Positions 54,801-63,816 of a stretch of 64,000 nt of DNA are shown piece by piece (positions within the stretch are counted from its first letter, which is position 1; each line of letters begins with the position of its first letter). The DNA comes from JABDJL01 sp963664065 (GTDB lineage: Bacteria; Pseudomonadota; Gammaproteobacteria; Xanthomonadales; SZUA-36). Location: the NCBI GenBank assembly GCA_963664065.1, contig OY760942.1, forward strand, positions 2,232,001 through 2,296,000, read 5' to 3'. Both the position numbers and the translations under genes were made by a program. The notes under the pieces are model-generated. The model ran no database searches, was not told where the DNA came from, and saw nothing but the letters and a program-made list of their open reading frames with translations.

Positions 54801-56132
54801 TTACTGCGCGACCGGCTTGCTGGACTCGGGCCGGTGTCATTGAAGGTTTTGGCCAAAGATTTTGTGCTGGAAACGAAACAGCTGGAACAGGCAATGGCCA
54901 GTCTCCAGAACCAGGGTTTCGCGGTTGCGATGCCGGCAGAAGAAGGTGAAACGCTTTGGTGTGAGCGACGTTTGCTGGCCCGTATTCATCGTTACAGCAG
55001 GGCGCAAAGACGCCACGCGGTAAAACCGGTTCCCCCGGCAGCGTATGCACGGTTCCTCTTACAGTGGCACGGACTGGATCAGCCTGAGGCTGGTCTGGAC
55101 CAGGCATTATCCCAGTTGGAAGGATGGGCTGCACCGGTGCCATTATGGGAACAGGCGATATTGGGTGTGCGCTGTCGCGGCTATACACCACAAGACCTGG
55201 ACCAGCGTTTCCTGAGTGGTGAGCTCAGCTGGTTCCGGCCTTCCCGCGGGGAAGCTGTTGCACGCCAGGTGGTAAATGCAACTCCGGTTGCCATTGTTCC
55301 TCGTGAATTCCTGAACAATTGGCATGAAGATTCCTCGGCAGAACACCGGGAATTGAGTGCTTATGCAAGGCAGGTCAGGTCGGTGCTGGAGAAGCAGGGC
55401 GCCATGTTTACCCGGGATATCGAAGACAGTACCGGCTTACTGCGGCCTCACATGGAGGAGGGACTGAAAACCCTGGTCTACGAGGGCAGCATTACCGCTG
55501 ATGCATTCTCTCCTTTGCGGTGGCTGTTACGTCCGGAAAAAGTAAAAGCCCGGCAGGAGAAACGTGGTTCGGCGGCATTACCGGTAGGTCGCTGGAGCCT
55601 GGTTGGGCAAAGTTCAGTGCTTGAACAGCAGGATCGTCCCTCAGAGTTTCGGCAGCAGCAGCTCGCTGTGATTTGCAAAGCGCTGTTACGCCGGTATGGG
55701 GTAGTGTTTCGGGCTGCTATCCAAAGAGAGAGCCTGTTACCGTCCTGGCGTTATTTGTTGGCCTATTTAAGGCGAATGGAGGACCGGGGCGAGGTTCGTG
55801 GCGGACGATTTGTTGACGGGTTTTCCGGTGAGCAATTTGCATTACCCGAAGCGGTGGGTCTGTTACGTCAATGCCGCGAGGAAGATTCTGCTTCTTCTCT
55901 GGTGGTCATCAGTGCAGCCGACCCGTTGAATCTTGGAGGCTGGCTATTGGCAGGTCAGCGCACACCTGCTGCCATGAATAACCGGATTTTGTTGGAAAAC
56001 GGCTTGCCTGTTGCCCGAATTCTGGCCGATGAAGTGGAAGAATTTCCGGGCATCAGTAGCGCAGCCAAATCCCGGGCAAGGGACATGCTGACAATTGTGC
56101 GTCCCTGGCGACGGCGCCAGGGAAAGGTCTAA
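51840..56132 (+). CDS. lhr: Lhr, large superfamily 2 helicase
   Basis: A 1430-residue Lhr-type helicase. The helicase core has QLEAWKAI, APTGSGKTLAAFLG (motif I), VDEIHAV (motif II, DEIH), SATQKP (motif III), and motif V/VI text ATASLELGIDIGHVDLVCQLGSPGSISGFLQRIGRSGHT. This is followed by the Lhr winged-helix and beta-barrel region, then a long C-terminal extension of about 600 residues (Lhr-CTD) ending RDMLTIVRPWRRRQG. Lhr acts in repair of deaminated or crosslinked DNA, with RNA:DNA unwinding. ATG 51840 is chosen, although a TTG lies just before it. The stop overlaps the acnA stop on the other strand. Confidence 0.95.
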   Translation: MKTESLKTGFQPVVQQWFDSSFDKPTPVQLEAWKAIAKRQNVLVAAPTGSGKTLAAFLGAISDLVKQGRQHGLEDKVYVLYVSPLKALSNDIERNLQQPLQGIDILLVEQSQAPSGIRALVRTGDTTQGEREKMRRKPPQILVTTPESLYLLLTSVSGRNMLRDTGTLIVDEIHAVAANKRGSHLALSMARLDALCQKPPVRIGLSATQKPIGRIADFLCGGKPCAIVDTGHKRQWDLQLEMPASPLSAVLANEIWEEVYDRLEGLVSEHITTLIFVNTRRLAERLTRHLAERIGEQAVTAHHGSLSREHRLEAEHALKTGQLKALVATASLELGIDIGHVDLVCQLGSPGSISGFLQRIGRSGHTVGEIPKGRLFPLSRDDLVECVALMQAVEKGELDTICIPSAPLDVLSQQLVAEISARDWGCDELYALCRSAWPYRDLSEESFNDVIEMLSSGFSTRRGRRSTYLFHDAINRKLKARPAARLTALQNGGAIPDHFDYEVLMLPQGHRVGSLNEDFAFESIPGDIFQLGNTSYRILKIEQGRVLVEDARRLPPTIPFWFGDAPGRSDELSHAVSSLRQEMQTRLEKSGALVTSKELQDKGLCQSAAEQLVDYLHASLEALGQLPTAEHFVLERFFDDTGDMHLVVHAPLGSRLMRAWGLALRKRFCRQFNFELQASALDDSLILSLGETHSFELSDVPAYLKSASVRQVLIQALLDAPMFEVRWRWNATISLAIQRMRNGQRLPPQWQRNQAEDLVAVVFPDQIACLENIRGAREIPDHPLIKQTIDDCLHDTMDIEGLEHLLAEIEDGNISISCVDLTGPSPLAREIINARPYAFLDDGDAENRRTRAISQDPDDLGHATTLRIISVAAIDQVRNEAWISPRSADELHDGLLQLGFITACEFSTGNSNTGANGDATRWPDWFAALAEENRVCSIHLKDGQIIWLASERLVEWQSLHPNCTVHPDPASVLPEQIAPGFDDALVTLLRDRLAGLGPVSLKVLAKDFVLETKQLEQAMASLQNQGFAVAMPAEEGETLWCERRLLARIHRYSRAQRRHAVKPVPPAAYARFLLQWHGLDQPEAGLDQALSQLEGWAAPVPLWEQAILGVRCRGYTPQDLDQRFLSGELSWFRPSRGEAVARQVVNATPVAIVPREFLNNWHEDSSAEHRELSAYARQVRSVLEKQGAMFTRDIEDSTGLLRPHMEEGLKTLVYEGSITADAFSPLRWLLRPEKVKARQEKRGSAALPVGRWSLVGQSSVLEQQDRPSEFRQQQLAVICKALLRRYGVVFRAAIQRESLLPSWRYLLAYLRRMEDRGEVRGGRFVDGFSGEQFALPEAVGLLRQCREEDSASSLVVISAADPLNLGGWLLAGQRTPAAMNNRILLENGLPVARILADEVEEFPGISSAAKSRARDMLTIVRPWRRRQGKV

Positions 56133-58828
56133 GCAGCCGCTGCCGTGTTAACAGGTGCATTCTCTGAGGCAAGTTGTCGCAGAACGTAGTGCAGAATGCC
56201 GCCGTGACGGTAATACTCAATTTCCTTGGGTGTATCCAGCCGGACGACTGCCTGGAAGGAAACTAGCCGTCCATCTCCGGACTCTGCGACGACATCTACC
56301 GTATCAACCGTACCATCGCCAAGGCCGGTAATTGAATAGGTCTCGGTACCATCCAATCCCAGGCTTTCCACCGACTCCCCGTCCTGAAAATTCAGCGGTA
56401 ATACGCCCATGCCAATCAGGTTGGAACGATGGATTCTCTCGAAACTGGAACAAATAACCGCTTTTACGCCCAGTAACTGGGTCCCCTTTGCTGCCCAGTC
56501 CCTCGATGAACCCGTTCCATACTCGGTGCCGGCCAGTACCACCAGCGGGGTACCTTCATCGCGGTAGCGCATGGCGGCATCAAAGATGCTCATCTGCTCG
56601 CCGCCCGGCTGAAATTGTGTCCAGCCACCCTCGGTTCCAGGGGCCAGCAGGTTGCGCAAGCGAACATTGGCAAACGTGCCGCGCATCATCACCTGGTGGT
56701 TACCGCGGCGTGAGCCATAGGAATTAAAATCTCCACGGCTGATGCCCAGGGACTTGAGGTACTCACCTGCAGGTGAATCTTCCATGATGGCACCTGCAGG
56801 CGAAATATGATCGGTGGTGGTTGAATCACCCAGTAGCGCCAGGCAACGGGCACCGTGGACGTCGGAAATCCCCGGTGGTTCCATGTTCATGCCTTCAAAA
56901 TATGGCGGGCTTTGGATATAGGTTGAATCTTCTTGCCAGTCAAACATTTCACCGTGCGGTGAATCGATCTTCTTCCAGCGCTCATCACCTTCGAATACAC
57001 TGCTGTAGCTTTTGCGGAACATATCTGCGGAAACGGTTTTGGCTACCAGTTCGTGAATTTCGAGGCTGGAGGGCCAGATATCCCGTAAATAGACTTCCTC
57101 GCCTTCCTTGTTCCGCCCCAGGGACTGTGTGGTCAAATCGAAGTCCACGCTTCCGGCCAGTGCGTAGGCGACAACCAGGGGTGGAGATGCGAGGTAATTC
57201 ATTTTAACTTCGGAATGAATTCGTCCCTCAAAGTTTCGATTTCCGGACAAGACTGAACACACAACCAGGTCATTGGTTCGCACCGCAGTTCCGACCGCTT
57301 CCGGCAATGGGCCGGAATTTCCAATACAAGTGGTACAACCGTAACCAACGACATGGAAACCCAGCGCCTCCAGATCGTCCATCAGGCCGGCCTTGTGTAG
57401 ATAATCTGTGACCACACGGGAGCCCGGACCCATTGAAGTCTTAACCCACGGCTTAACCTTCAGGCCGTGTGCGTTGGCATTACGGGCCAATAAACCGGCA
57501 CCCAGCATGACGGCGGGGTTGGAGGTATTGGTGCAGGAAGTGATCGCTGCGATGACCACAGATCCGTCTTTCAATTCATACTGTCGCTGGCCATCGTCCA
57601 CATGGCCTGACGCGCCGGTATCGGCCTCGCCAGTCAAGGATCCATGATTGTCCCTGTAGTTTTGCCGCGCCTGTGTCAACAGGACCCGGTCCTGGGGACG
57701 TTTGGGGCCAGCCAGGCTGGGCACAACAGATGACATATCCAGTTCCATGGTTTCACTGTACTCGGCATCAGCGGCATCTTCGGTCTGGAACATGCCCTGG
57801 GCCTTTGCATAGGCCTCAACCAGTGCCACCTGCTCATCAGAGCGGGCGGAAAGCGTGAGGTATCGCAGGCTTTCCTCATCGATCGGGAAAATTCCGCATG
57901 TGGCGCCGTATTCGGGCGCCATGTTGGCGATGGTGGCACGGTCGGCCAACGGGAGTTGCGCAAGACCCGGACCGTAAAACTCCACAAATTTGCCGACCAC
58001 GCCCAGTTCACGCAGCATTTGTACCACAGTCAGTACCAGGTCCGTTGCGTTTGCTCCTTCGGGCAATTTTCCCGTCAGGCGGAACCCAACCACCTGCGGT
58101 ATCAGCATGGTGATAGCCTGCCCTAGCATGGCGGCCTCTGCTTCGATTCCACCCACTCCCCATCCCAGTACACCAATTCCGTTGATCATGGTGGTATGCG
58201 AATCGGTGCCAACCACGGTATCCGGATAGGCAAGCAATTCACCGTCTTTCTCAACACCAAAAACTACCCGCGCCAGATGCTCGAGATTGACCTGGTGAAC
58301 GATGCCGGTGTTGGGTGGAACGACACGGAAATTGCTGAATGCACCCTGACCCCATTTCAAAAAGCTGTAGCGCTCCTGGTTACGTTGAAACTCAATCACG
58401 TTGTTAAGATCGAGCGCATCATCCGTACCAAAACGGTCCACCTGGACAGAGTGATCGATAACCAGTTCCGCTGGTGAAAGTGGATTGATAAGGTTCGGGT
58501 CCCCGCCCAATGCAGTCATGGCGTCACGCATGGCTGCAAGGTCGACCACTGCTGGTACGCCGGTAAAATCCTGCAAAACAACCCGTGAAGGCGTAAATGC
58601 AATTTCTGTTGCCGGATCAGCCTTTGCATCCCATTGACACAAAGCCTCAATGTCATCCGGAGTTACATCGATCCCGTTTTCATTACGCAGGAGGTTTTCA
58701 AGCAGGATTTTAAGCGAGAAGGGCAGGCGATCTATTTCAAATTTCCGGCCAAGTTCCGGCAGGCTGTAATACTGGTACTCGCGACCGTTTACCTTAAGGC
58801 TCCGGCGGCAGGAAAAAGAATCAACCAT
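56129..58828 (-). CDS. acnA: Aconitate hydratase A
   Basis: An 899-residue iron-sulfur aconitase isomerising citrate and isocitrate. Visible are DHSVQVDRFG, GTDSHTTMINGIGVLGWGVGG, the cluster Cys in AITSCTNTSNP and GYGCTTCIGNSGPLP, ALLGDSTTTDHISPAGAI, the substrate loop NSYGSRRGNHQVMMRGTFANVRL, and GTEYGTGSSRDWAAKG. Length and motifs match AcnA/IRP-type rather than AcnB. It is monocistronic and convergent with lhr, whose stop codon it overlaps (56129-56132). Confidence 0.97.
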   Translation of the reverse strand: MVDSFSCRRSLKVNGREYQYYSLPELGRKFEIDRLPFSLKILLENLLRNENGIDVTPDDIEALCQWDAKADPATEIAFTPSRVVLQDFTGVPAVVDLAAMRDAMTALGGDPNLINPLSPAELVIDHSVQVDRFGTDDALDLNNVIEFQRNQERYSFLKWGQGAFSNFRVVPPNTGIVHQVNLEHLARVVFGVEKDGELLAYPDTVVGTDSHTTMINGIGVLGWGVGGIEAEAAMLGQAITMLIPQVVGFRLTGKLPEGANATDLVLTVVQMLRELGVVGKFVEFYGPGLAQLPLADRATIANMAPEYGATCGIFPIDEESLRYLTLSARSDEQVALVEAYAKAQGMFQTEDAADAEYSETMELDMSSVVPSLAGPKRPQDRVLLTQARQNYRDNHGSLTGEADTGASGHVDDGQRQYELKDGSVVIAAITSCTNTSNPAVMLGAGLLARNANAHGLKVKPWVKTSMGPGSRVVTDYLHKAGLMDDLEALGFHVVGYGCTTCIGNSGPLPEAVGTAVRTNDLVVCSVLSGNRNFEGRIHSEVKMNYLASPPLVVAYALAGSVDFDLTTQSLGRNKEGEEVYLRDIWPSSLEIHELVAKTVSADMFRKSYSSVFEGDERWKKIDSPHGEMFDWQEDSTYIQSPPYFEGMNMEPPGISDVHGARCLALLGDSTTTDHISPAGAIMEDSPAGEYLKSLGISRGDFNSYGSRRGNHQVMMRGTFANVRLRNLLAPGTEGGWTQFQPGGEQMSIFDAAMRYRDEGTPLVVLAGTEYGTGSSRDWAAKGTQLLGVKAVICSSFERIHRSNLIGMGVLPLNFQDGESVESLGLDGTETYSITGLGDGTVDTVDVVAESGDGRLVSFQAVVRLDTPKEIEYYRHGGILHYVLRQLASENAPVNTAAAA

Positions 58829-58925
58829 GATGGTCTCCGATAAATATTATGTAGAAACTGACCCCTGATTATCGCCGATCGGGTCATTTATGCCCAGTTT
58901 CACAAGGGCAATATTCCAGTCCGAA

Positions 58926-59534
58926 TCAGCCCCTGAACAAGGACTCAGCTTCCCCAAGGATTTGTTTGCGGCCAAACATCAGGCTCCATCGTCCTCCTCC
59001 GAGTTGATGCCAGAGTACGGCTGAGCGCAAGCCTGAAAACAAAAGTGTACGAATCCAGTTTACCGTGCGTTCTGAATTCAAATACTGCGGCCTTCCATTA
59101 ACCACTATCCGAGGGGAAATTGAGCTGATGGTCTCACTGTAAAGGGACGCAATCTCCCGCGCCTGTAGATTCTGTTTTTCGTGCAGCTCCAGGTCGTCAA
59201 ATTGTTGAGACAAGGCCACGAGTGAGGCTCCGACCTTGTCCTGCATTCTTCCTTTTTTACGAAATTTACGTTCGATCTGAAGCAGTCCAACAGCGTAACG
59301 AAGACTGTCGAGGTGCTGGCTCTCTCCCTTGAGCACCGCCATCAGGGTTTCCATCCCGAGGCGCATCTGACTATTGCTGCCATAAATATCCTCGACGGAT
59401 TCTGATTGCACCGCGAACAGGCTGTCCAGGCAGGTGCTGGCCGCATAGCCTGACCACGCGCCGTGATTGGCAGCCTGGCGTACCAGTTCAGTGGCCTGGA
59501 ACAGGCCTGCCAGTGCCAGTGTCCTTTGTTTCAC
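58926..59534 (-). CDS. hflD: High-frequency lysogenisation protein HflD homologue
   Basis: A 202-residue HflD from GTG 59534, with GAGGG nine bases upstream; a start at 59582 would lie inside mnmA. Family text includes TLALAGLFQATELVRQAA, SVEDIYGSNSQMRLGMETLMAVL, QIERKFRKKG and the C-terminal LLFSGLRSAVLWHQLGGGRWSLMF, a signature for the membrane-facing end. HflD is known from lambda lysogeny control; its own cellular role is unclear. The order mnmA-hflD is conserved; purB, which often follows, is absent. Confidence 0.92.
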   Translation of the reverse strand: MKQRTLALAGLFQATELVRQAANHGAWSGYAASTCLDSLFAVQSESVEDIYGSNSQMRLGMETLMAVLKGESQHLDSLRYAVGLLQIERKFRKKGRMQDKVGASLVALSQQFDDLELHEKQNLQAREIASLYSETISSISPRIVVNGRPQYLNSERTVNWIRTLLFSGLRSAVLWHQLGGGRWSLMFGRKQILGEAESLFRG

Positions 59535-59547
59535 GAGTTTGCTGCCC

Positions 59548-60675
59548 TCATGACAATAAATCCCCGGTAAACGGTTCCGCATTCATACTGTTGATGATAC
59601 CCCCACCAAGACACTCATCACCGGAATAAATCACCACCGACTGTCCTGGAGTGACCGCCCTTTGTGGCTTGCTAAACCTGATGCACATGCTGTCTTGATC
59701 GATATCGGTAAGCTCGCATTCCTGATCTGTCTGCCGATAGCGAACCTTGGCGGTAAGCTGGTTTCCGGCGGAGGGCGCCAATTCACTCACCCAGTTCAGA
59801 TTATTGGCCTCGAGTTTTGAACAATAAAGCCAGGGGTGTTCGTGACCCTGGCCGACGTACAGTACATTTTTAACCAGGTCTTTGTGGACTACGTACCAGG
59901 GCTCATCGGCGTAACCTTTGACGCCGCCAATACCCAGGCCTTGGCGTTGCCCCAGGGTATGAAACATCAGTCCGCTATGTTCACCCAGGACATCACCCTC
60001 GGGCGTCATCATCACACCGGGCTGGTCAGGTATGTACTCACCAAGGAACTCGCGAAAATTGCGCTCCCCGATAAAGCAGATTCCGGTGCTGTCTTTTTTA
60101 TCGTGCACCCTGAGATCTGCGTTCAGTGCCAGATCCCGGACTGCGGGTTTTTCCATGTCACCGATTGGAAACAGGGTGTGAGCCAGTTGCTGATGTCCGA
60201 TCGCATACAGGAAATAACTCTGATCCTTATTCGCGTCTTTGCCGCGTAACAGACGGTAAATATCGTCCCGTTTTTCGGTACGCACATAGTGGCCGGTTGC
60301 AATCCGGTCAGCACCCAGATCCAGCGCGTGTTCGAGAAAGGTTTTAAATTTGATCTCACGGTTGCACAGAATGTCGGGGTTGGGTGTACGCCCGGCGCGA
60401 TATTCAGAAAGAAAATCCTCGAAGACATGGTCCCAGTATTCGACCGCAAAATTTCGGGTATGAAAAGGAATGCCCAGTTGATCAGATACCGCAGCAGCAT
60501 CTGCTGCATCTTCCTGTGCAGGGCAGGTGCCAAACCGATCGTCTTCTTCCCAATTCTTCATGAACATGCCGTTTACGTCGTGCCCGGCCTGTTTCAACAA
60601 CAGGGCCGATACCGACGAATCCACGCCTCCCGACATGGCCACCATGATTTTTCCGGTATTTGCAGACATGTCCAT
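59548..60675 (-). CDS. mnmA: tRNA-specific 2-thiouridylase MnmA
   Basis: MnmA makes the 2-thio group of U34 in Lys, Glu and Gln tRNAs. The 375-residue protein has the PP-loop MSGGVDSSVSA, the first catalytic Cys in CPAQEDAADA-type text (FGTCPAQEDAAD), DILCNREIKFKTF, KDQSYFLYAI, the second Cys in DSTGICFIGERNFREFL and LGQRQGLGIGG. ATG 60675 is one of three close starts (60678 TTG, 60675, 60669). It is divergent from clpS. Confidence 0.95.
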   Translation of the reverse strand: MDMSANTGKIMVAMSGGVDSSVSALLLKQAGHDVNGMFMKNWEEDDRFGTCPAQEDAADAAAVSDQLGIPFHTRNFAVEYWDHVFEDFLSEYRAGRTPNPDILCNREIKFKTFLEHALDLGADRIATGHYVRTEKRDDIYRLLRGKDANKDQSYFLYAIGHQQLAHTLFPIGDMEKPAVRDLALNADLRVHDKKDSTGICFIGERNFREFLGEYIPDQPGVMMTPEGDVLGEHSGLMFHTLGQRQGLGIGGVKGYADEPWYVVHKDLVKNVLYVGQGHEHPWLYCSKLEANNLNWVSELAPSAGNQLTAKVRYRQTDQECELTDIDQDSMCIRFSKPQRAVTPGQSVVIYSGDECLGGGIINSMNAEPFTGDLLS

Positions 60676-60743
60676 CAAGTGGGGGCAACCGCTTTTGCGC
60701 TCAAGGCTATGAGTAGGTGAGCGGGTATAATAGAATTACTGTC

Positions 60744-61064
60744 ATGAGCCAGGAACTTGAATCACAGCAAGATCGCGGTGTCGCGCTCGAAGAAGTACGG
60801 CCCGAGATTAAACGGCCACCTATGTACAAAGTGGTACTGCTGAATGACGATTTTACGCCGATGGATTTCGTGGTTGAAGTCCTGAAAATATTTTTTGGAA
60901 TGGGTCATGATCGCGCGACCCAGATCATGTTAAATGTACACACACGCGGTAAAGGAATATGCGGGGTATATACTTTTGAAATTGCCGAAACCAAGGTTGT
61001 CCAGGTGAATGAATTTGCCAGGCAAAACGAGCATCCGCTCAAATGCGCCATGGAAAAAGCCTGA
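60744..61064 (+). CDS. clpS: ATP-dependent protease adaptor ClpS
   Basis: ClpS delivers N-degron substrates to ClpAP. The 106-residue protein has PPMYKVVLLNDDFTPMDFVVEVL, HTRGKGICGVYTFEIAETKV and the substrate pocket residues around DFTPMDFV, with a 20-residue acidic N-terminal tail used for ClpA engagement. TATAAT at 60726-60731 predicts transcription starting only a few bases before ATG 60744, so the mRNA may be nearly leaderless. It is upstream of clpA, as usual. Confidence 0.94.
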   Translation: MSQELESQQDRGVALEEVRPEIKRPPMYKVVLLNDDFTPMDFVVEVLKIFFGMGHDRATQIMLNVHTRGKGICGVYTFEIAETKVVQVNEFARQNEHPLKCAMEKA

Positions 61065-61165
61065 AACCAAGCGCTGGGAATTTGGTCATAATTGCAGGGA
61101 ACACCAAGTTATTTAGGACGAGTTAAAAATAGCTTAGAGTTCCCCCAGGATCAGGAAGTAAATCA

Positions 61166-63457
61166 ATGTTCAGCAAAGAACTTGAAGTCACCATCAGCCA
61201 GGCTTACCAGGAGTCGCGGACCAAGCGGCATGAATTCCTGACTGTCGAGCACCTGTTACTGGCCCTGCTGGACAATGCTTCTGCACTGAGCATACTGAGC
61301 GCCTGTAATACCGACGTCGAGTCGCTGAACCGGGAGATACGCCAGGTACTGGATGAAACCGTTCCCGTGATGGACGACGATGATAATCGTGACACTCAGC
61401 CAACGATTGGTTTTCAGCGTGTTTTACAGCGGGCCCTTTACCACGTGCAATCTGCTGGCAAGCAGGAAGTTACAGGTTCCAATGTGCTGGTCGCTATTTT
61501 CAGCGAAAAAGATTCCTATGCCACTTACATGCTGAACAAGCATGAAATCACGCGTCTCGATGTCGTCAATTACATTTCTCACGGTATTTCCAAGATCGGC
61601 AGCGAAGCAGATGAGAATGATAGATCTCAAGTAGCGGAAACGGTGGAAGAGGGCGAAGCCCAATCGGCCAGTGCTCTGGAGAGTTTCGCAACCAATCTCA
61701 ATGAACGGGCCAGCCAGGGCCATATCGACCCCTTGATCGGTCGCGACAAGGAGGTAGAGCGCACCATTCAGGTGTTGTGTCGCCGGCGTAAGAACAACCC
61801 CTTATTTGTTGGAGAGGCCGGTGTTGGCAAAACTGCCATGGCCGAGGGCCTTGCGCTGCGAATCGTAGAATCAGAAGTACCGGAGGTACTGGATGACGCC
61901 ACCATATTTGCCCTGGATCTGGGTGCTTTGCTGGCCGGTACAAAATACAGAGGTGATTTCGAGAAACGCTTAAAAGCAGTACTGGCAGAACTGAAGGATA
62001 TGGAAGGCGCGATTTTGTTTATTGATGAGATTCACACCATTATCGGTGCCGGTGCCGCCTCTGGCGGGGTGATGGATGCCTCTAACCTGATCAAGCCTGT
62101 ACTGGCCTCGGACGACTTACGCTGTATCGGATCTACCACGTTCCAGGAATTTCGCGGTGTGTTTGAAAAGGACCGGGCACTGGCGAGGCGATTCCAGAAG
62201 ATCGACATCGTCGAGCCAAGCGTTCCGGAAACCATTGAAATACTTCGCGGACTGAAAGACCGGTTTGAAGAACACCATCACGTTGAATATACGGATGCCG
62301 CACTGATCGCAGCAACAGAACTCGCCGCAAGGCATATTAACGACCGTCATTTGCCGGACAAGGCCATCGATGTCATAGATGAAGCCGGAGCCAGGCAGCG
62401 CTTGTTACCAGAAAACGAACGTAAGAAACTTCTCGACGAACACGATATTGAAGAAATCATTGCCGGAATGGCGCGTATACCACCCAAGCATGTATCACGA
62501 TCAGATAAGGACGCGCTGCGTACCCTGGGTCGTGATCTCAAGCTCGTGGTATTTGGCCAGGATGAAGCGATCGAAGCACTGGCTTCAGCCATCAAAATGT
62601 CCCGTTCCGGGCTTGGCGAAGAGGAACATCCAATCGGTTCATTCATGTTTGCCGGTCCCACGGGTGTCGGCAAGACCGAAGTCAGCCGCCAGCTGTCCCT
62701 GACAATGGGCATCGAGTTGGTCCGCTTCGATATGTCGGAATATATGGAAGCACATTCGGTTTCCCGCCTGGTCGGTGCACCTCCGGGATACGTCGGCTAC
62801 GACCAGGGTGGTTTATTGACCGAGGCTGTGACCCGCAATCCGCACGCCGTTTTGTTACTGGATGAGATTGAAAAAGCGCATCCGGATATTTACAACGTAC
62901 TGTTGCAGATCATGGACCACGGAAAGCTGACCGACGCCAACGGACGCGAAGCGGATTTCCGTAATGTGATCCTGATCATGACCACCAACGCGGGTGCCAG
63001 GGACAGCGCCCGGCGCTCCATGGGCTTCACCGAGCAGGATCACAGCAGCGACTCCATGGAAGTGATAAAGCGGGCATTTTCACCCGAGTTCAGGAACCGG
63101 CTCGACGCGGTGATTCAGTTCAAGGCACTGGACTTCAAGGTCGTATTGATGGTCGTGGACAAGTTCTTACTGGAACTTGAAGCTCAACTTGAACAAAAAG
63201 ATGTGGGCCTTACGGTCAGCACTGCAGCAAAGGAATGGCTGGCAGAGAAAGGCTTTGATTCCAAGATGGGTGCACGCCCGATGAAAAGAGTGATCCAGGA
63301 ACAGATTAAGCGGCAACTGGCCGATGACTTGCTGTTTGGAGATCTTGCAGAGGGAGGTGAAGTGTCTGTAACTGTATCAGCCGATGAAGATGGTCTTGAA
63401 ATTTCGGCCCGGCCGAGAGAGGAAGGTCAGAAAGCCCTTCCGGCGTCCACTAGCTGA
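61166..63457 (+). CDS. clpA: ATP-dependent protease ATPase subunit ClpA
   Basis: A 763-residue AAA+ unfoldase. It has the ClpN repeats (HEFLTVEHLLLALLDN, YHVQSAGKQEVTGSNVLVAIFSE), a first ATPase ring with GEAGVGKTAMAEG and LFIDEIHTIIGAGAASGG, and a second with GPTGVGKTEVSRQ and LLLDEIEKAHPDIYN. The end is of normal length, with a short tail KALPASTS. AGGAAG precedes ATG 61166. An IS3-type element begins about 20 nt after its stop, so any downstream gene is separated from it. Confidence 0.97.
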   Translation: MFSKELEVTISQAYQESRTKRHEFLTVEHLLLALLDNASALSILSACNTDVESLNREIRQVLDETVPVMDDDDNRDTQPTIGFQRVLQRALYHVQSAGKQEVTGSNVLVAIFSEKDSYATYMLNKHEITRLDVVNYISHGISKIGSEADENDRSQVAETVEEGEAQSASALESFATNLNERASQGHIDPLIGRDKEVERTIQVLCRRRKNNPLFVGEAGVGKTAMAEGLALRIVESEVPEVLDDATIFALDLGALLAGTKYRGDFEKRLKAVLAELKDMEGAILFIDEIHTIIGAGAASGGVMDASNLIKPVLASDDLRCIGSTTFQEFRGVFEKDRALARRFQKIDIVEPSVPETIEILRGLKDRFEEHHHVEYTDAALIAATELAARHINDRHLPDKAIDVIDEAGARQRLLPENERKKLLDEHDIEEIIAGMARIPPKHVSRSDKDALRTLGRDLKLVVFGQDEAIEALASAIKMSRSGLGEEEHPIGSFMFAGPTGVGKTEVSRQLSLTMGIELVRFDMSEYMEAHSVSRLVGAPPGYVGYDQGGLLTEAVTRNPHAVLLLDEIEKAHPDIYNVLLQIMDHGKLTDANGREADFRNVILIMTTNAGARDSARRSMGFTEQDHSSDSMEVIKRAFSPEFRNRLDAVIQFKALDFKVVLMVVDKFLLELEAQLEQKDVGLTVSTAAKEWLAEKGFDSKMGARPMKRVIQEQIKRQLADDLLFGDLAEGGEVSVTVSADEDGLEISARPREEGQKALPASTS

Positions 63458-63522
63458 GTGACGTGGTCCAATAGATTGTACAACCCAGTTAAGAGATAAT
63501 TTATTTAACTGGGAGAAGTAAA

Positions 63523-63816
63523 TTGAGTAGCAGAAAAAAGTATTCAAAGGAGTTCAAACTGGATGCAGTCAGTTTGGTACTCGATCAAGGTTATAGCCGT
63601 GCAGAAGCGGCCAGAAGCCTTGGGCTTAATAGCAATATGCTTGGTCGGTGGGTTTCAGAACAGCGGTCCGATGGCGGTCAGGCTTTCCGCGGGAACGGCA
63701 AACTAACACCGGAACAGGAGGAAATCCGGAAGTTAAGATCGCAGGTCAAAAACCTGAGAATGGAGAAAGAAATCCTAAAAAAAGCGACGGTCTTCTTTGC
63801 CAAAGAAATGAAATGA
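63523..63816 (+). CDS. IS3-family transposase OrfA
   Basis: A 97-residue OrfA with a helix-turn-helix (SKEFKLDAVSLVLDQG, RAEAARSLGLNSNMLGRWV) and a leucine-zipper-like coiled coil (EEIRKLRSQVKNLRMEKEIL). It starts with TTG 63523 and ends ATGAAATGA, where orfB begins one frame back. OrfA alone usually represses transposition; the OrfAB fusion is the active transposase. Confidence 0.93.
   Translation: MSSRKKYSKEFKLDAVSLVLDQGYSRAEAARSLGLNSNMLGRWVSEQRSDGGQAFRGNGKLTPEQEEIRKLRSQVKNLRMEKEILKKATVFFAKEMK
63777..63784 (+). promoter_or_regulatory. Slippery A7G frameshift site
   Basis: Seven A followed by G, with codons AAA AAA GCG in the orfA frame: the A_AAA_AAA_G arrangement used for programmed -1 frameshifting in the IS3 family. 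The shifted frame stays open into orfB (KSDGLLCQRNEMRYL). Position and frame both fit; stimulatory structure was not assessed. Confidence 0.75.

Noticed and set aside
56129..56132. lhr/acnA stop-codon overlap as an unusual junction
   Set aside because: Convergent stops overlapping by a few bases are common in compact genomes.
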